From assembly GCA_017311185.1 (NCBI GenBank), contig JAESUZ010004128.1, forward strand, positions 558,001 to 622,000: a stretch of 64,000 nucleotides of DNA, read 5' to 3'. The stretch comes from Proteles cristata cristata. Lineage: Eukaryota > Chordata > Mammalia > Carnivora > Hyaenidae. The notes under the pieces were generated by a model. It was not told where the DNA came from. It did no database searches and saw nothing but the letters and a program-made list of their open reading frames with translations. Shown here in pieces: positions 61,101-63,862 of this stretch. The translations under genes were made by a program, and so were the position numbers. Every line of letters starts with the position of its first letter. Position 1 is the first letter of the stretch.

Positions 61101-62886
61101 CCTCACGCCAGTCAGAGTGGCTAAAATGAGCCAATCAGAGAACTCTAGATGCTGGCGAGGATGTGGAGAAACGGGCACCCTCCTACACTGTTGGTGGGAA
61201 TGTAAACTGGTACAGCCCCTCTGGAAAACAGTGTGGAGGTTCCTCAGGAAACTAACAATAGAACTCCCCTATGACCCAGCAATAGCACTGCTAGGACTTG
61301 GCAGTTTTTATAAATTTTATTAAGTTCATTTTTACAAATTTATTATCAGTTCGTCTGTAATCATGATTTAAGATCTCTTTTAAAAATGAGTAAGTGCAGG
61401 GGCACCTGGGTGGCTCAGTCGGTTAAGCGTCTGACTCCGGCTCAGGTCATGATCTTACAGTTCATGGGTTTGAGCCCCACATCGGGCTCTGTGCTGGCAG
61501 CTAGCTCAGAACCTGGAGTTTGCTCGGATTCTGTGTCTCCCTCTCTCTCGGACCCTCCCCTGCTCATGCGGTCTCTCCCTCTCTCTCAGAAATAAATAAA
61601 ACATTAAAAAAAATTTAAGAAAATGAATAAGTGTAATGATACTTAGCTTTCTAAATTATTTAGTCCACATTAGCCAATTATTATTATTTTTGATTTTTCA
61701 GGTTGAATTTGGTAATTTGAAAAGCTTTGCTATTTACATGAAAGCCAGTAGGGTGATGAGTACAGGTGAAAGAGCGTTGTGTCTGTTTTTGCTGTTAAAG
61801 GTTTAGGAAATTAATGTTAAACAGTATTAGTTTACTTCTTACACAGATTGGCCTTACGTTAAATGATTACTTTCTTTAGTAGGACACTCTGTTCAACTTA
61901 ACCAGTAAAATTCTGTTTATATTGGTTATATACTGATTACCAATCAGTATTTAAATGGCTGAATCTTTGTTAAGTTTTCACTTGAAAGAATGTCCAACCA
62001 TGTCCTGTTACTGTTTGTCCTGCTGGCTGACAACATTAAACATTTTTTTATAGAACAAAGCCTTGAATCATTAAGTTACTTGATACACAGAGATGGATTT
62101 TTTAATTTCATTGCATTGCAGTTTGCTATATGCACAGAGGTTTTTGTTTTTAATTAGTCTAGAATGTGTTAATTTAATCAGAGGATTACCTTCACAGTGA
62201 TTGTAATCACATTGTGCAATATCATGCTCGTATGTGTATTTTTAGTTGCATAATACAATATAGTGGTTTGTGACATTTATGGTATTAGAATTTGCTATTT
62301 TATTTTATATTTAAATAACATACTTTCATATAAATTCACATGAGTGCATCTAGTGGTGTGGCAAACATCGTATTTTAAGTGGCACGGTGGAGACTGATAG
62401 ATCATCAGATATTATACTGATTATACTTTATTTATTAGGATAAAGATTTTGCAAGCAAGTGCTCCTTTTAATAAATCTCATTTTGAGCACTCCAACTTGA
62501 CAGGAGTCTTGGACAATAGGACCTTGAATAAATTTCACATGAAATATTAAAGATGATTTAAGCTGTTTGAACTTTGTTTAGTGGTAGGTCGTTAATGCAA
62601 AAAGGATTGCCAGGCTTTGCAGTTCAGTCATCAGTGAAGAATTTTTTTTTTTTTCCCCTATTGAGGTATAATTGAAATGGTAAAAATGTTTTGCATTGCT
62701 TAATTTGGAGTAGCTCTTCGATGTTTCTAAACTTTGAGTTCCTTAACATTTGCTTTGTAGCTCCTTTGATGAGTACAGCTCAGAACTGAAGTCTGGAAGA
62801 CTGGAGTGGAGCCCTGTGCACAAGTCTGAGAAATTCTGGAGGGAGAACGCCGTGCGGCTAAACGAGAAGAACTACGAGCTTTTAAA
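4378..62886 (+). CDS. ATP6V1H: ATP6V1H, V-type proton ATPase subunit H (joined CDS of exons 2-11, C-terminus beyond window)
   Basis: The joined exons are 4378-4490, 12157-12259, 15711-15800, 20214-20327, 21902-22006, 25008-25061, 40239-40336, 43721-43913, 59350-59528 and 62761-62886. They total 1175 bases, 391 codons plus 2 bases, with no stop. The product matches mammalian V-ATPase subunit H: start [17 protein letters not shown], middle [18 protein letters not shown], later [20 protein letters not shown]. Subunit H (yeast Vma13) is a cytosolic alpha-helical HEAT/armadillo-like protein. It sits between V1 and Vo, is required for proton pumping in the assembled enzyme and silences ATP hydrolysis by free V1. 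The human form is also reported to bind AP-2 and HIV Nef. The N-terminal repeat domain (to about residue 350) is complete here; the C-terminal domain is cut after residue 391 of an expected ~483. Promoter and CLEAR motif lie at 2750-2800. Confidence 0.97.
4825..5050 (+). repeat. MIR relic
   Basis: The order GAATTCCAAGACCTGGGTTTGA, then TTGGGTAATCTCAGGTGAGTC, CTGAGTTTCATTG and AAATGGGGAACACGTATCTC follows the MIR core and 3' half at high divergence. It is an old tRNA-derived SINE shared by all mammals. Confidence 0.55.
6972..7009. repeat. Minisatellite, GGGGAGCTC units
   Basis: Two exact copies of a 19-bp unit, GGGGAGCTCGGGGAGCTCT, follow each other. Each is itself a GGGGAGCTC doublet. The repeat is CpG-bearing and each unit contains a SacI-type GAGCTC palindrome. 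The flanking 6910-6950 is G-rich. Confidence 0.8.
7280..7900 (-). repeat. L1M-type LINE relic, antisense
   Basis: On the + strand it reads as the complement of an L1 3' end: CTTAACTGACATACAGTATT, TTCAGGTGTACAACGTAGCA, ATGATCACCTCAGTGGGTCT, later TAAATAATGCTGCAGTAAAC. No intact frame remains. Confidence 0.75.
7955..8445 (+). repeat. L2 (LINE2) 3' end relic
   Basis: The motifs CTGGAAGGTCCTCCCTGGAT, ACTCACTTCCTGTGGGCTTC, CAGAGAGGACTTCACTGCAA and, at the end, GGTGCCAGACACACAGCAGG follow the L2 3' consensus in order. A TG microsatellite at 8233-8277 interrupts it. Confidence 0.65.
8233..8277. repeat. (TG)n microsatellite
   Basis: An uninterrupted TG run of about 22 units inside an L2 relic. Length suggests it is polymorphic. 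Confidence 0.95.
8645..8872 (-). repeat. CAN-SINE, antisense, expanded GA tract
   Basis: Reverse-complement copy ending GGAGCCACCCAGGAGCCCC. The TC-rich tail region (GA on this strand, 8670-8750) is expanded with several GAGACAGA units, longer than in most copies here. Confidence 0.85.
10719..10926 (-). repeat. CAN-SINE, antisense
   Basis: Flanked by near-identical duplications GAAAGTCAAAGCAT (10705-10718) and GAAGGTCAAAGCAT (10929-10942), a single mismatch, so the insertion is complete and moderately old. Confidence 0.9.
11150..11710. other. Intragenic GC- and CpG-rich stretch in intron 2
   Basis: CpG density rises well above that of the flanks (GGTCGGCGTGCG, CGCAGACGAGCACGGCCGCC, GGGCCGCTCGGAG). 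Short open frames on both strands are composition artefacts. No promoter motif or exon was recognised; it may be a decayed or intragenic CpG island about 450-1000 bp before exon 3. Confidence 0.4.
12157..12259 (+). CDS. ATP6V1H: ATP6V1H exon 3 (codons 38-72)
   Basis: Acceptor CTTACTTTCAG|GG at 12156/12157 and donor TCAG|GTGATG at 12259/12260. The first G completes Gln38. The exon encodes [15 protein letters not shown] and continues to QTEGSQ, ending in phase 0. The length, 103 bp, gives 34 further codons. This is part of the N-terminal helical repeat domain. The donor GTGATG is weaker than the other donors of the gene. Confidence 0.96.
12788..13000 (+). repeat. CAN-SINE, + orientation, nested in L1
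   Basis: Starts GGGGCACCTGGGTGGCTTAG and ends in an A-rich tail. Duplications AAGAATGTTCCA (12776-12787) and AAGAATGCTCCA (13001-13012) bound it. It interrupts the L1 ORF2 region. Confidence 0.92.
14399..14630 (-). repeat. CAN-SINE, antisense, TTTCTAGGAGAG subfamily, nested in L1
   Basis: A perfect 16-bp duplication CTGTTATAACATTTTA flanks it (14383-14398 and 14631-14646). It carries the subfamily marks TTTCTAGGAGAG, CACAGACTGAAACAGGCTCC and GACCTAAGCGAAAGTCGGAC. A perfect duplication implies a young insertion. Confidence 0.95.
14755..14940 (-). repeat. CAN-SINE, antisense, nested in L1
   Basis: Flanked by related stretches ATAATTGTGGCTTTAA and ACAATTGTGGTTTTAA, which belong to the L1 and mark the duplicated target. 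Older than the neighbour at 14399. Confidence 0.88.
15711..15800 (+). CDS. ATP6V1H: ATP6V1H exon 4 (codons 73-102)
   Basis: Acceptor TTTCTTTTCCAG|TG and donor CTGCAG|GTATGT. The 90-bp exon is phase 0 at both ends. It encodes [16 protein letters not shown] and ends VDDMLQ, in the N-terminal helical domain. A symmetric exon can be skipped without a frameshift, but no skipping is known to me. Confidence 0.97.
17432..17651 (-). repeat. CAN-SINE, antisense
   Basis: Head end reads GACTGAGCCACACGTGTCCC, a diverged form of the usual GCCACCCAGGCGCCCC. It contains a GA tract at 17492-17510. Inserted in the L1 relic. Confidence 0.88.
17800..17909 (-). repeat. Short older CAN-SINE variant, antisense
   Basis: Only about 110 bp and without the GA-rich block: TAAGATTTTATTTTTAAGTA passes directly to CTCCACACCCAGTGTGTGGC and CAAGAGTCACACGCTCC, ending GCCAGCCAGGTGCCC. 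This matches the older, short carnivore SINE class. Confidence 0.75.
18015..18234 (-). repeat. CAN-SINE, antisense
   Basis: Contains CTCAAGCAGGCTCCACTCTC and ends GCCACCCAGGCACCCC. It belongs to the diverged group with ATCAAGGATCAGATGCTC in place of AAGTCGGACGCTT. Confidence 0.88.
20214..20327 (+). CDS. ATP6V1H: ATP6V1H exon 5 (codons 103-140)
   Basis: Acceptor CTGTTTTCAG|GAAAAT and donor CATATG|GTAACT. The 114-bp exon is phase 0 at both ends and encodes [18 protein letters not shown] through RQDLFTVHM. The donor GTAACT departs from consensus at +5 (C in place of G), yet the joined frame leaves no doubt about the border. Confidence 0.97.
20665..20884 (-). repeat. CAN-SINE, antisense
   Basis: Carries GACACAGAATCGGAAGCAGG and ends GCCACCCAGGCGCCCT. 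No clear flanking duplication was found by eye. Confidence 0.9.
21293..21461 (-). repeat. CAN-SINE, antisense, shortened
   Basis: A diverged copy of about 170 bp with a G-rich insertion (GGCAGGGGGGGAAGGGGGGA). It ends GAGCCATCCAGGTGCCCC. The sequence after it, CACAAAATATAT, was the target of the next SINE. Confidence 0.85.
21475..21740 (-). repeat. CAN-SINE, antisense, inserted beside the preceding SINE
   Basis: CACAAAATATAT occurs at 21461-21472 before the copy and again at 21742-21753 after it, marking the target duplication. A long (TA)n and TTTA-rich tail lies between. Confidence 0.88.
21902..22006 (+). CDS. ATP6V1H: ATP6V1H exon 6 (codons 141-175)
   Basis: Acceptor TATTTTTCAG|GCAGCG and donor TCACAG|GTAAAA. 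The 105-bp exon is phase 0 at both ends. It encodes [18 protein letters not shown] to WIKTQLSSQ, one of the most conserved stretches of the N-terminal domain. It is directly upstream of the alternative exon 7. Confidence 0.97.
22007..25007 (+). other. ATP6V1H: Intron 6 of ATP6V1H (3.0 kb, phase 0)
   Basis: 22200-23060 is GC-rich with scattered CpG and carries a 248-codon open frame without recognisable protein features. The rest is AT-rich single-copy-looking DNA. No SINE or L1 was recognised in the whole intron, in contrast to its neighbours. The acceptor of exon 7, TTATTTCATAATAG, has a poor pyrimidine tract. Confidence 0.7.
25008..25061 (+). CDS. ATP6V1H: ATP6V1H exon 7, alternative 54-bp cassette (codons 176-193)
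   Basis: The exon encodes [18 protein letters not shown] and is phase 0 at both ends. Residues 176-193 are the segment absent from the short isoform of mammalian subunit H (the SFD-beta form, versus SFD-alpha). The donor GAT|GTAAGT is strong, but the acceptor TTTATTTCATAATAG|AAAC is purine-broken and weak, fitting regulated inclusion. The peptide is polar, Gly/Ser/Thr-rich and probably a surface loop. Its predicted sequence seems less conserved than the flanks. Confidence 0.95.
25192..25233. repeat. (CA)n microsatellite
   Basis: About 21 uninterrupted CA units, 130 bp after the donor of the alternative exon 7. CA repeats can bind hnRNP L, so the position may matter for splicing; this is inference. 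Confidence 0.95.
26730..26895 (-). repeat. MIR relic, antisense
   Basis: GTGTTTGTTGAGCTGTGTG, GCCCAAAGTCACCCAGCTAA and TTAGTGGCAGAAATCCC fit the reversed MIR consensus in order. Confidence 0.6.
27700..27835. repeat. DNA-transposon-like relic (hAT/MER5 type)
   Basis: The text GTGGTGGCTACCATGTGGCT, TTGAGCCCTCGAAATGTGAC and an AT-rich TTTTCAATTTTATT end resembles a short non-autonomous hAT element common in mammals. Family assignment is tentative. Confidence 0.45.
27838..28215 (-). repeat. Old L1M-type relic, antisense
   Basis: AACCATTAACACAATCTAAT, CAGAAAGAAACCCTGTACAT, AGCAACCACCAGTCTGCC and AAAGTATATAGCATATGGG follow an ancient L1 3' UTR. It begins with the duplicated 30-mer. Confidence 0.6.
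27841..27900. repeat. 30-bp tandem duplication
   Basis: Two adjacent 30-bp units are identical except at the first base (A versus C); each contains ATATATATCACTTACC and ends ATAAAATC. The near identity inside an ancient L1 relic means the duplication is recent relative to the element, or an assembly artefact. Confidence 0.95.
28255..28481 (-). repeat. CAN-SINE, antisense
   Basis: Nearly intact promoter boxes (TCGAACCCACGAACCGTGAG, CGGACGCTTAACCGACTGAG) and the ...AGCTAGCAGTCAGCAC variant. It looks young although no clear flanking duplication was seen. Confidence 0.92.
29650..30420 (-). repeat. L1ME-type relic, antisense, split by a SINE
   Basis: ACTTACACAAAGTAAAATGC, GGGATTGTATACAGTATGAA, TTTGGGCTATTGTGAATAAT and AATGGAATTGCAGGGTTGC are typical of an antisense L1 3' end. 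The SINE at 29944-30168 lies in the middle. Confidence 0.7.
29944..30168 (-). repeat. CAN-SINE, antisense, nested in L1ME
   Basis: Flanked by TAGCAGTGATTCATTCT (29927-29943) and TAGCAGTAATTCCTTCT (30169-30185), two mismatches in 17 bp. Confidence 0.92.
30895..31117 (+). repeat. CAN-SINE, + orientation, well preserved
   Basis: Starts GGGGCACCTGGGTGGCTCAG with clean box sequences and ends AATAAAACATTTTAAG plus A-rich tail. Short target repeats AAAATTTATC flank it. One of seven sense copies inside the gene. Confidence 0.93.
31711..31877 (-). repeat. CAN-SINE, antisense, degraded
   Basis: Internally deleted (TGATCCCACTAACTGTGAGA then TTAACTGACTAAGCC) and ends CATACAGCTACCCC. It is among the most diverged copies. 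Confidence 0.8.
32261..32468 (+). repeat. CAN-SINE, + orientation
   Basis: Starts GGGGCGGCTGGGTGGCTAGG and ends AAAATAAATAAATT plus a pure A tail of about 13 bases. Confidence 0.9.
33279..33318. repeat. (TG)n microsatellite
   Basis: About 19 perfect TG units just before an L2 3' end. Confidence 0.95.
33336..33450 (+). repeat. L2 3' end
   Basis: GCATTAGACTGTAAGCTGCC, AGAAGGGACTGCGGTCTG, GTCCAGTGCAGGAACATAG and CAGTAAATACTTGTTGAATG reproduce the L2 terminal consensus well. Confidence 0.75.
35793..36062 (-). mobile_element. Second, short L1 3' end inserted inside the larger L1
   Basis: About 270 bp of L1 3' UTR with a T-rich start and GATAGTTTATTGTCAATTTAG sits between perfect 17-bp duplications GCCTTGCAGAAGCTTTT (35776-35792 and 36063-36079). 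Both flanks are host-L1 ORF2 sequence. Its 3' UTR differs from the host copy (TTTAGTTTCCACATAACACC versus TTGGTTTCCATATTATACCC), so it is from a different L1 lineage. Confidence 0.95.
37828..37981 (-). repeat. Half-length CAN-SINE, TTTCTAGAAGAG subfamily, nested in L1
   Basis: It carries the (TTTA)n tail, TTTCTAGAAGAG and CACAGACTGAAACAGGCTCC, but stops at GGCTCTGAGCTG and passes straight into L1 sequence. The tRNA-like half is missing and there is no convincing target duplication beyond a few bases. Confidence 0.9.
37845..37887. repeat. (TTTA)n microsatellite
   Basis: About ten TTTA units forming the tail of the nested SINE. Confidence 0.95.
39424..39622 (-). repeat. CAN-SINE, antisense
   Basis: Contains GACAGAATCTGAAGCATGCT and ends GAACCACCCAGGCACCC, followed by a second T tract at 39624-39638. 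Confidence 0.9.
39650..39815 (-). repeat. MIR relic, antisense
   Basis: TTACTTTACTTAATCCTAAC, AAAGAAATTGAGTATTGGAA and GTGACTCACCCACGGCCA agree with reversed MIR order. Confidence 0.5.
40239..40336 (+). CDS. ATP6V1H: ATP6V1H exon 8 (codons 194-225 plus 2 bases)
   Basis: Acceptor CTTCTTCTGCATAG|AGTTCT and donor AACTG|GTGAGT. The 98-bp exon starts in phase 0 and ends in phase 2, splitting Cys226. It encodes [18 protein letters not shown] to WVEADGVN. The exon is notably GC-rich (CGTCGCCGGCTGTCTGCAG, TACCGCTTCGCCTGGGTGG) compared with the AT-rich introns around it. The first AG is followed directly by another AG (TAGAG), but using it would shift the frame. Confidence 0.97.
40860..41066 (-). repeat. 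CAN-SINE, antisense
   Basis: Exact 13-bp duplication ATCTCATGCTCTT at 40847-40859 and 41069-41081. The boxes are almost intact (CTCGAACCCACGAACTGTGA), so insertion is fairly recent. Confidence 0.94.
41400..41569 (-). repeat. CAN-SINE, antisense, degraded head
   Basis: The head end is decayed (GAGGGGACATCAAGAGGGGG) and the CCACCCAGG motif is lost. Flanking AGTAATCT repeats suggest the original target. Confidence 0.8.
42733..42934 (+). repeat. CAN-SINE, + orientation
   Basis: Starts GGGGCGCCTGGATGGCTCAG. A perfect 17-bp duplication AGAAGCTTCTGAGGTTT lies at 42716-42732 and 42935-42951. Confidence 0.95.
43270..43502 (-). repeat. CAN-SINE, antisense, with long GA tract
   Basis: The GA run at 43346-43382 is a microsatellite of about 18 units inside the SINE. 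The head is diverged (AAGCCGCTCAGGTGTCC). Confidence 0.88.
43721..43913 (+). CDS. ATP6V1H: ATP6V1H exon 9 (end of codon 226, codons 227-290)
   Basis: Acceptor CCCTTTTCAG|CATAATG and donor TTCCGT|GTAAGT. The 193-bp exon begins in phase 2, completing Cys226, and ends in phase 0. It encodes [19 protein letters not shown] to TRIILAAFR, helical repeats of the N-terminal domain. It is the largest exon in the window. Confidence 0.97.
44695..44935 (-). repeat. MIR relic, antisense
   Basis: ACTCTGTGCCATGCATCCTT, CTGTTAACTCATTTAATGC and CACAAATGGGGATACTGAGA lie in the order expected for a reversed MIR. Confidence 0.7.
45352..45381. repeat. (TTTTG)n repeat
   Basis: Five to six TTTTG units. Similar runs occur at 13707-13730 and 49669-49690. 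Confidence 0.9.
45400..45607 (-). repeat. CAN-SINE, antisense
   Basis: TATTTCTGAGAGAGATAGCG at the tail side and AACCGACTGAGCCACCCAGG at the head side; boxes well kept. Confidence 0.92.
46630..46840 (-). repeat. CAN-SINE, antisense
   Basis: A perfect 15-bp duplication CAGTAATTTGTTCTT at 46615-46629 and 46841-46855. The T tract follows the target directly. Confidence 0.95.
46929..47131 (-). repeat. CAN-SINE, antisense
   Basis: A 10-bp duplication TCTGGCTCTT at 46919-46928 and 47135-47144. Only 88 bp separate it from the preceding SINE. The head is diverged (GACCACCCGAGGCACCC). Confidence 0.9.
47689..47922 (+). repeat. CAN-SINE, + orientation, with TC microsatellite tail
   Basis: Starts GGGGAGCCTGGGTGGCTCAG; the TC tract at 47861-47894 has about 17 units. 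Exact duplication AATACGGTCTT at 47678-47688 and 47923-47933. Confidence 0.95.
50155..50370 (+). repeat. CAN-SINE, + orientation
   Basis: Starts GGGGCGCCTGGGGAGCTCAG and ends AAAAAATAAATATT plus A tail. Diverged flanks AAGTGGCATG and AAGCAGCATG mark the target. Confidence 0.92.
51440..51657 (-). repeat. CAN-SINE, antisense
   Basis: T-rich start TTTTTTTTAATGTTTATTT, GA tract at 51466-51488 and end GCCACCCAGGTGCCCC. Confidence 0.92.
52164..52337 (-). repeat. CAN-SINE, antisense, internally shortened
   Basis: A 14-bp exact duplication GTTTTAGGGCTTTT at 52150-52163 and 52338-52351. The block between the GA tract and CTGACGCAGGGCTC is reduced, giving about 170 bp. Confidence 0.93.
52407..52599 (-). 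repeat. CAN-SINE, antisense
   Basis: A perfect 16-bp duplication GCAAATTCAGTTTCTT at 52391-52406 and 52600-52615, only 40 bp from the duplication of the previous SINE. Confidence 0.95.
52975..53170 (-). repeat. CAN-SINE, antisense
   Basis: CATATGTTTCT before and CAATATGTTTCT after the copy mark the target. The head end is truncated at GACTGAGTCCCG. Confidence 0.88.
53418..53650 (-). repeat. CAN-SINE, antisense, TTTCTAGGAAAG subfamily
   Basis: A perfect 13-bp duplication GAGACTTGTTTTA at 53405-53417 and 53651-53663. It shares CACAGACTGAAACAGGCTCC and GACCTAAGCGAAAGTCGGAC with the copy at 14399. Confidence 0.96.
53753..53958 (-). mobile_element. Severely 5'-truncated L1 insertion, antisense
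   Basis: About 200 bp of L1 3' UTR (TAGTTTATTGTCAAGTTGG, GCTCATCCCCACAAGTGCC) between perfect 14-bp duplications GTAAAATGTAAATT at 53739-53752 and 53959-53972. It lacks any coding sequence. Confidence 0.95.
53995..54950 (-). repeat. L1M-type relic, antisense, split by a SINE
   Basis: GGTTCTACCAATTGCCAAGA, CAGCAGTTATTTATGGATTT, ATTGTGAAATGTCCTTTATT and TAATAGTCTCTGCCTCTTAA are typical of old antisense L1 ORF2. The SINE at 54657-54865 interrupts it. Confidence 0.65.
54657..54865 (-). repeat. CAN-SINE, antisense
   Basis: TTTCTGAGAGAGAAAGAGAG at the tail side, AACCCACAAACCGTGAGATC and end GCCACCCAGACGCCCC. Target repeats TAGTGTTT occur on both sides. Confidence 0.92.
55215..55690. repeat. hAT-like DNA-transposon relic split by a SINE
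   Basis: GGGTCTTGTAAATAAAGCTT, GTTGGAACACTGCTGTGCTT, GGGCAGAATTGAATAGCTAT and, after the SINE, AGAAAGTTTGCTCACCC resemble a common short non-autonomous mammalian DNA transposon. Confidence 0.5.
55414..55648 (-). repeat. CAN-SINE, antisense, TTTCTAGGAGAG subfamily
   Basis: A perfect 17-bp duplication ATTATTTGGCCTTTTTA at 55397-55413 and 55649-55665, a (TTTA)n tail and the subfamily marks GGACGCGGGGCTCGAACCC and GACCCAAGCGAAAGTCGGAC. Confidence 0.97.
56463..56669 (-). repeat. CAN-SINE, antisense, nested in L1M
   Basis: Exact 12-bp duplication TATTTTCAAGTT at 56451-56462 and 56670-56681. Confidence 0.94.
57240..57262. repeat. (TA)n repeat
   Basis: About ten TA units inside the L1M relic. Confidence 0.9.
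57432..57649 (-). repeat. CAN-SINE, antisense, nested in L1M
   Basis: Duplication CTGCATGGAGTATTCTT (57415-57431) versus CTGCATTGAGTATTCTT (57650-57666), one mismatch. The tail is a (TATG)n run at 57434-57460. Confidence 0.94.
58075..58128. repeat. (TG)n microsatellite
   Basis: About 27 uninterrupted TG units, the longest dinucleotide run of the window and 1.2 kb upstream of exon 10. Confidence 0.97.
58278..58846. repeat. Tigger-like DNA-transposon relic split by a SINE
   Basis: AAGGTGCTGACCCCCCTGTG at one end and TGCACAGTTCAAACCCATAT followed by TGCTGAAGGGTCGAGC at the other. The latter is the complement of the GTTGACCCTTGAACAAC type terminus of Tigger-group mariner elements. The inside has TTTGTATGTTATATATATTA and AAATCATAAGGAATAAAAAT. 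Confidence 0.5.
58537..58764 (-). repeat. CAN-SINE, antisense, TTTCTAGGAGAG subfamily
   Basis: Duplication TCTGTACTATAAATCTT (58520-58536) versus TCTGTACTATAATTCTT (58765-58781), one mismatch in 17. It carries GACCCAAGCGAAAGTCAGAC. Confidence 0.96.
59350..59528 (+). CDS. ATP6V1H: ATP6V1H exon 10 (codons 291-349 plus 2 bases)
   Basis: Acceptor GTCTAACTCAG|AACTTT and donor CTTAG|GTATGT. The 179-bp exon begins in phase 0 and ends in phase 2, splitting Ser350. It encodes [18 protein letters not shown], an acidic stretch [12 protein letters not shown] and LGESVQDL. The acidic segment is close to the hinge between the N-terminal repeat domain and the C-terminal domain. Confidence 0.97.
60320..60500 (+). 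repeat. MIR relic
   Basis: GGTTTGGGAGCCAGGCTGAA, TTCTTGACTTTGCAAAGTCT, CTCCTTTTGATAAAATAGC and TTGTAGGATTTATTGTGAGG match MIR order. Confidence 0.7.
60731..61294. mobile_element. 5'-inverted (twin-primed) L1 insertion
   Basis: 60731 to about 60868 is the complement of an L1 3' end (ATAGTTTATTGTCAAATTAG, CAGTCCTCAGTTTTTGT). From about 60869 to 61294 the sequence turns to the sense strand of L1 ORF2 ([25 protein letters not shown]-type region, then [19 protein letters not shown]). Both parts lie within one perfect 15-bp duplication GACTTGGCAGTTTTT (60716-60730, 61295-61309), so they arrived in a single event with inversion, the known twin-priming outcome. An open frame runs across the junction but encodes only L1 remnants. 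Confidence 0.95.
61399..61615 (+). repeat. CAN-SINE, + orientation, well preserved
   Basis: Starts GGGGCACCTGGGTGGCTCAG and ends AATAAATAAAACATT plus A tail. Flanks AAAATGAGTAAGTGCA and AAAATGAATAAGTGTA are the diverged target duplication. Confidence 0.94.
62761..62886 (+). CDS. ATP6V1H: ATP6V1H exon 11 (end of codon 350, codons 351-391 plus 2 bases)
   Basis: Acceptor TTGCTTTGTAG|CTCC and donor TTAAA|GTGAGT. The 126-bp exon begins and ends in phase 2. It encodes [20 protein letters not shown] and [20 protein letters not shown], the start of the C-terminal V-ATPase H domain that contacts the rest of the enzyme. Lys392 is split and the remaining ~92 codons lie beyond the window. Confidence 0.97.
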
Positions 62887-63475
62887 GTGAGTCTTCAATT
62901 TCACTACATGCTCTTCACACTGGCTGTCCCACATCCTTGCCAACTTATCTTCATCACTCACGAAAAGAAGTTTTTAAAAATCATAAAAAAGTTTTAGTTA
63001 TTTCATGATTTTAATTTGTATCTCCTTCCTTCCTTATGTGGTTGAATACCTTTTCATACTCTCATCTGTCATTTGGCTATCTGTTTTTTCAGAACTGGTT
63101 GTTCAAGCCTTTAAAAAAGTGTTTTTAAATAGGGGCTCTATACATATTCTGAACAAGAGTTCTTCTGTCTGTTCATCACACCTGTTTTCTTCTACTCAAT
63201 CACATTACCATCTCACTCTTAGTTTTAATGTAGCTCAATTGGATTAATTTTTTCCTTTATGGCTAGTGTTATTTTTAGTGTCCTGGTTAAGAAGTTTTTG
63301 CCTTTATGGGGTCGTGAAGATGTGTTTCCAGATCATCTGCTGGAAGATTTACTGTTTAACCTTTCACAGCTAGATCTCTATTCCATCTAGAATTGGTTTT
63401 GGGTAAGGTATAAAGTAGGGATCAAGATACAGTTGTTTTCATTACGTGGATATCTAATTGAACCAACACCATTTT

Positions 63476-63664
63476 TAATGTTTGTTTATTTTTGAGAGAG
63501 ACAGAGCATGAGCGGGGGAGAGGCAGAGAGAGAGACACACACAGACTCTGAAGCAGGCTCCAGCACAGAGCCCAACTTGGAGCTCAGACCCCCGACTCTA
63601 GGATCATGACCTGAGCCGAAATCCAGAGTCAGACACTCAACCTACTAAGCCACCCCAGCGCCCC
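63476..63664 (-). repeat. CAN-SINE, antisense
   Basis: TTTGTTTATTTTTGAGAGAG at the tail side; the region before the head is shortened (GGCTCCAGCACAGAGCCC). It ends AAGCCACCCCAGCGCCCC. Confidence 0.9.
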
Positions 63665-63862
63665 ATTTTTTGGGTTATCTTATCACTTTCTTGATAGAGT
63701 CCTTTGAAGCACATTTTAAAATTTTGATAAAGTCCAAGTTATCTATTTATTTTGTTTCTCATGCTTTTGGTGTAAGAATCCATTGCCGGAACTAGTGTTC
63801 TGAATATTTACTCCTGTGTATTCTGTAATATTGTTATAGTTTCAGCACTTACATTTAAGTCT

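Larger units (their letters stand above)
59529..62760 (+). other. ATP6V1H: Intron 10 of ATP6V1H (3.2 kb, phase 2)
   Basis: Contains a CA-rich run (60130-60170), a MIR (60320-60500), the twin-primed L1 (60731-61294), a + SINE (61399-61615) and, near the end, a short L1M-like TTGAGGTATAATTGAAATGG at 62660-62685. 61640-62640 is AT-rich without recognised elements. The acceptor is ACATTTGCTTTGTAG. Confidence 0.75.

Noticed and set aside
60811..61323. 170-codon open frame resembling a zinc-binding protein
   Set aside because: It is translated L1: the C-terminal Cys-rich part of ORF2 joined to antisense 3' UTR by the twin-priming inversion. Not a host gene.
1333..63664. tRNA-like sequences with A and B boxes that might be called tRNA genes
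   Set aside because: All are heads of CAN-SINEs, followed by the TC-rich body and A tail, and do not fold as intact tRNAs by eye.
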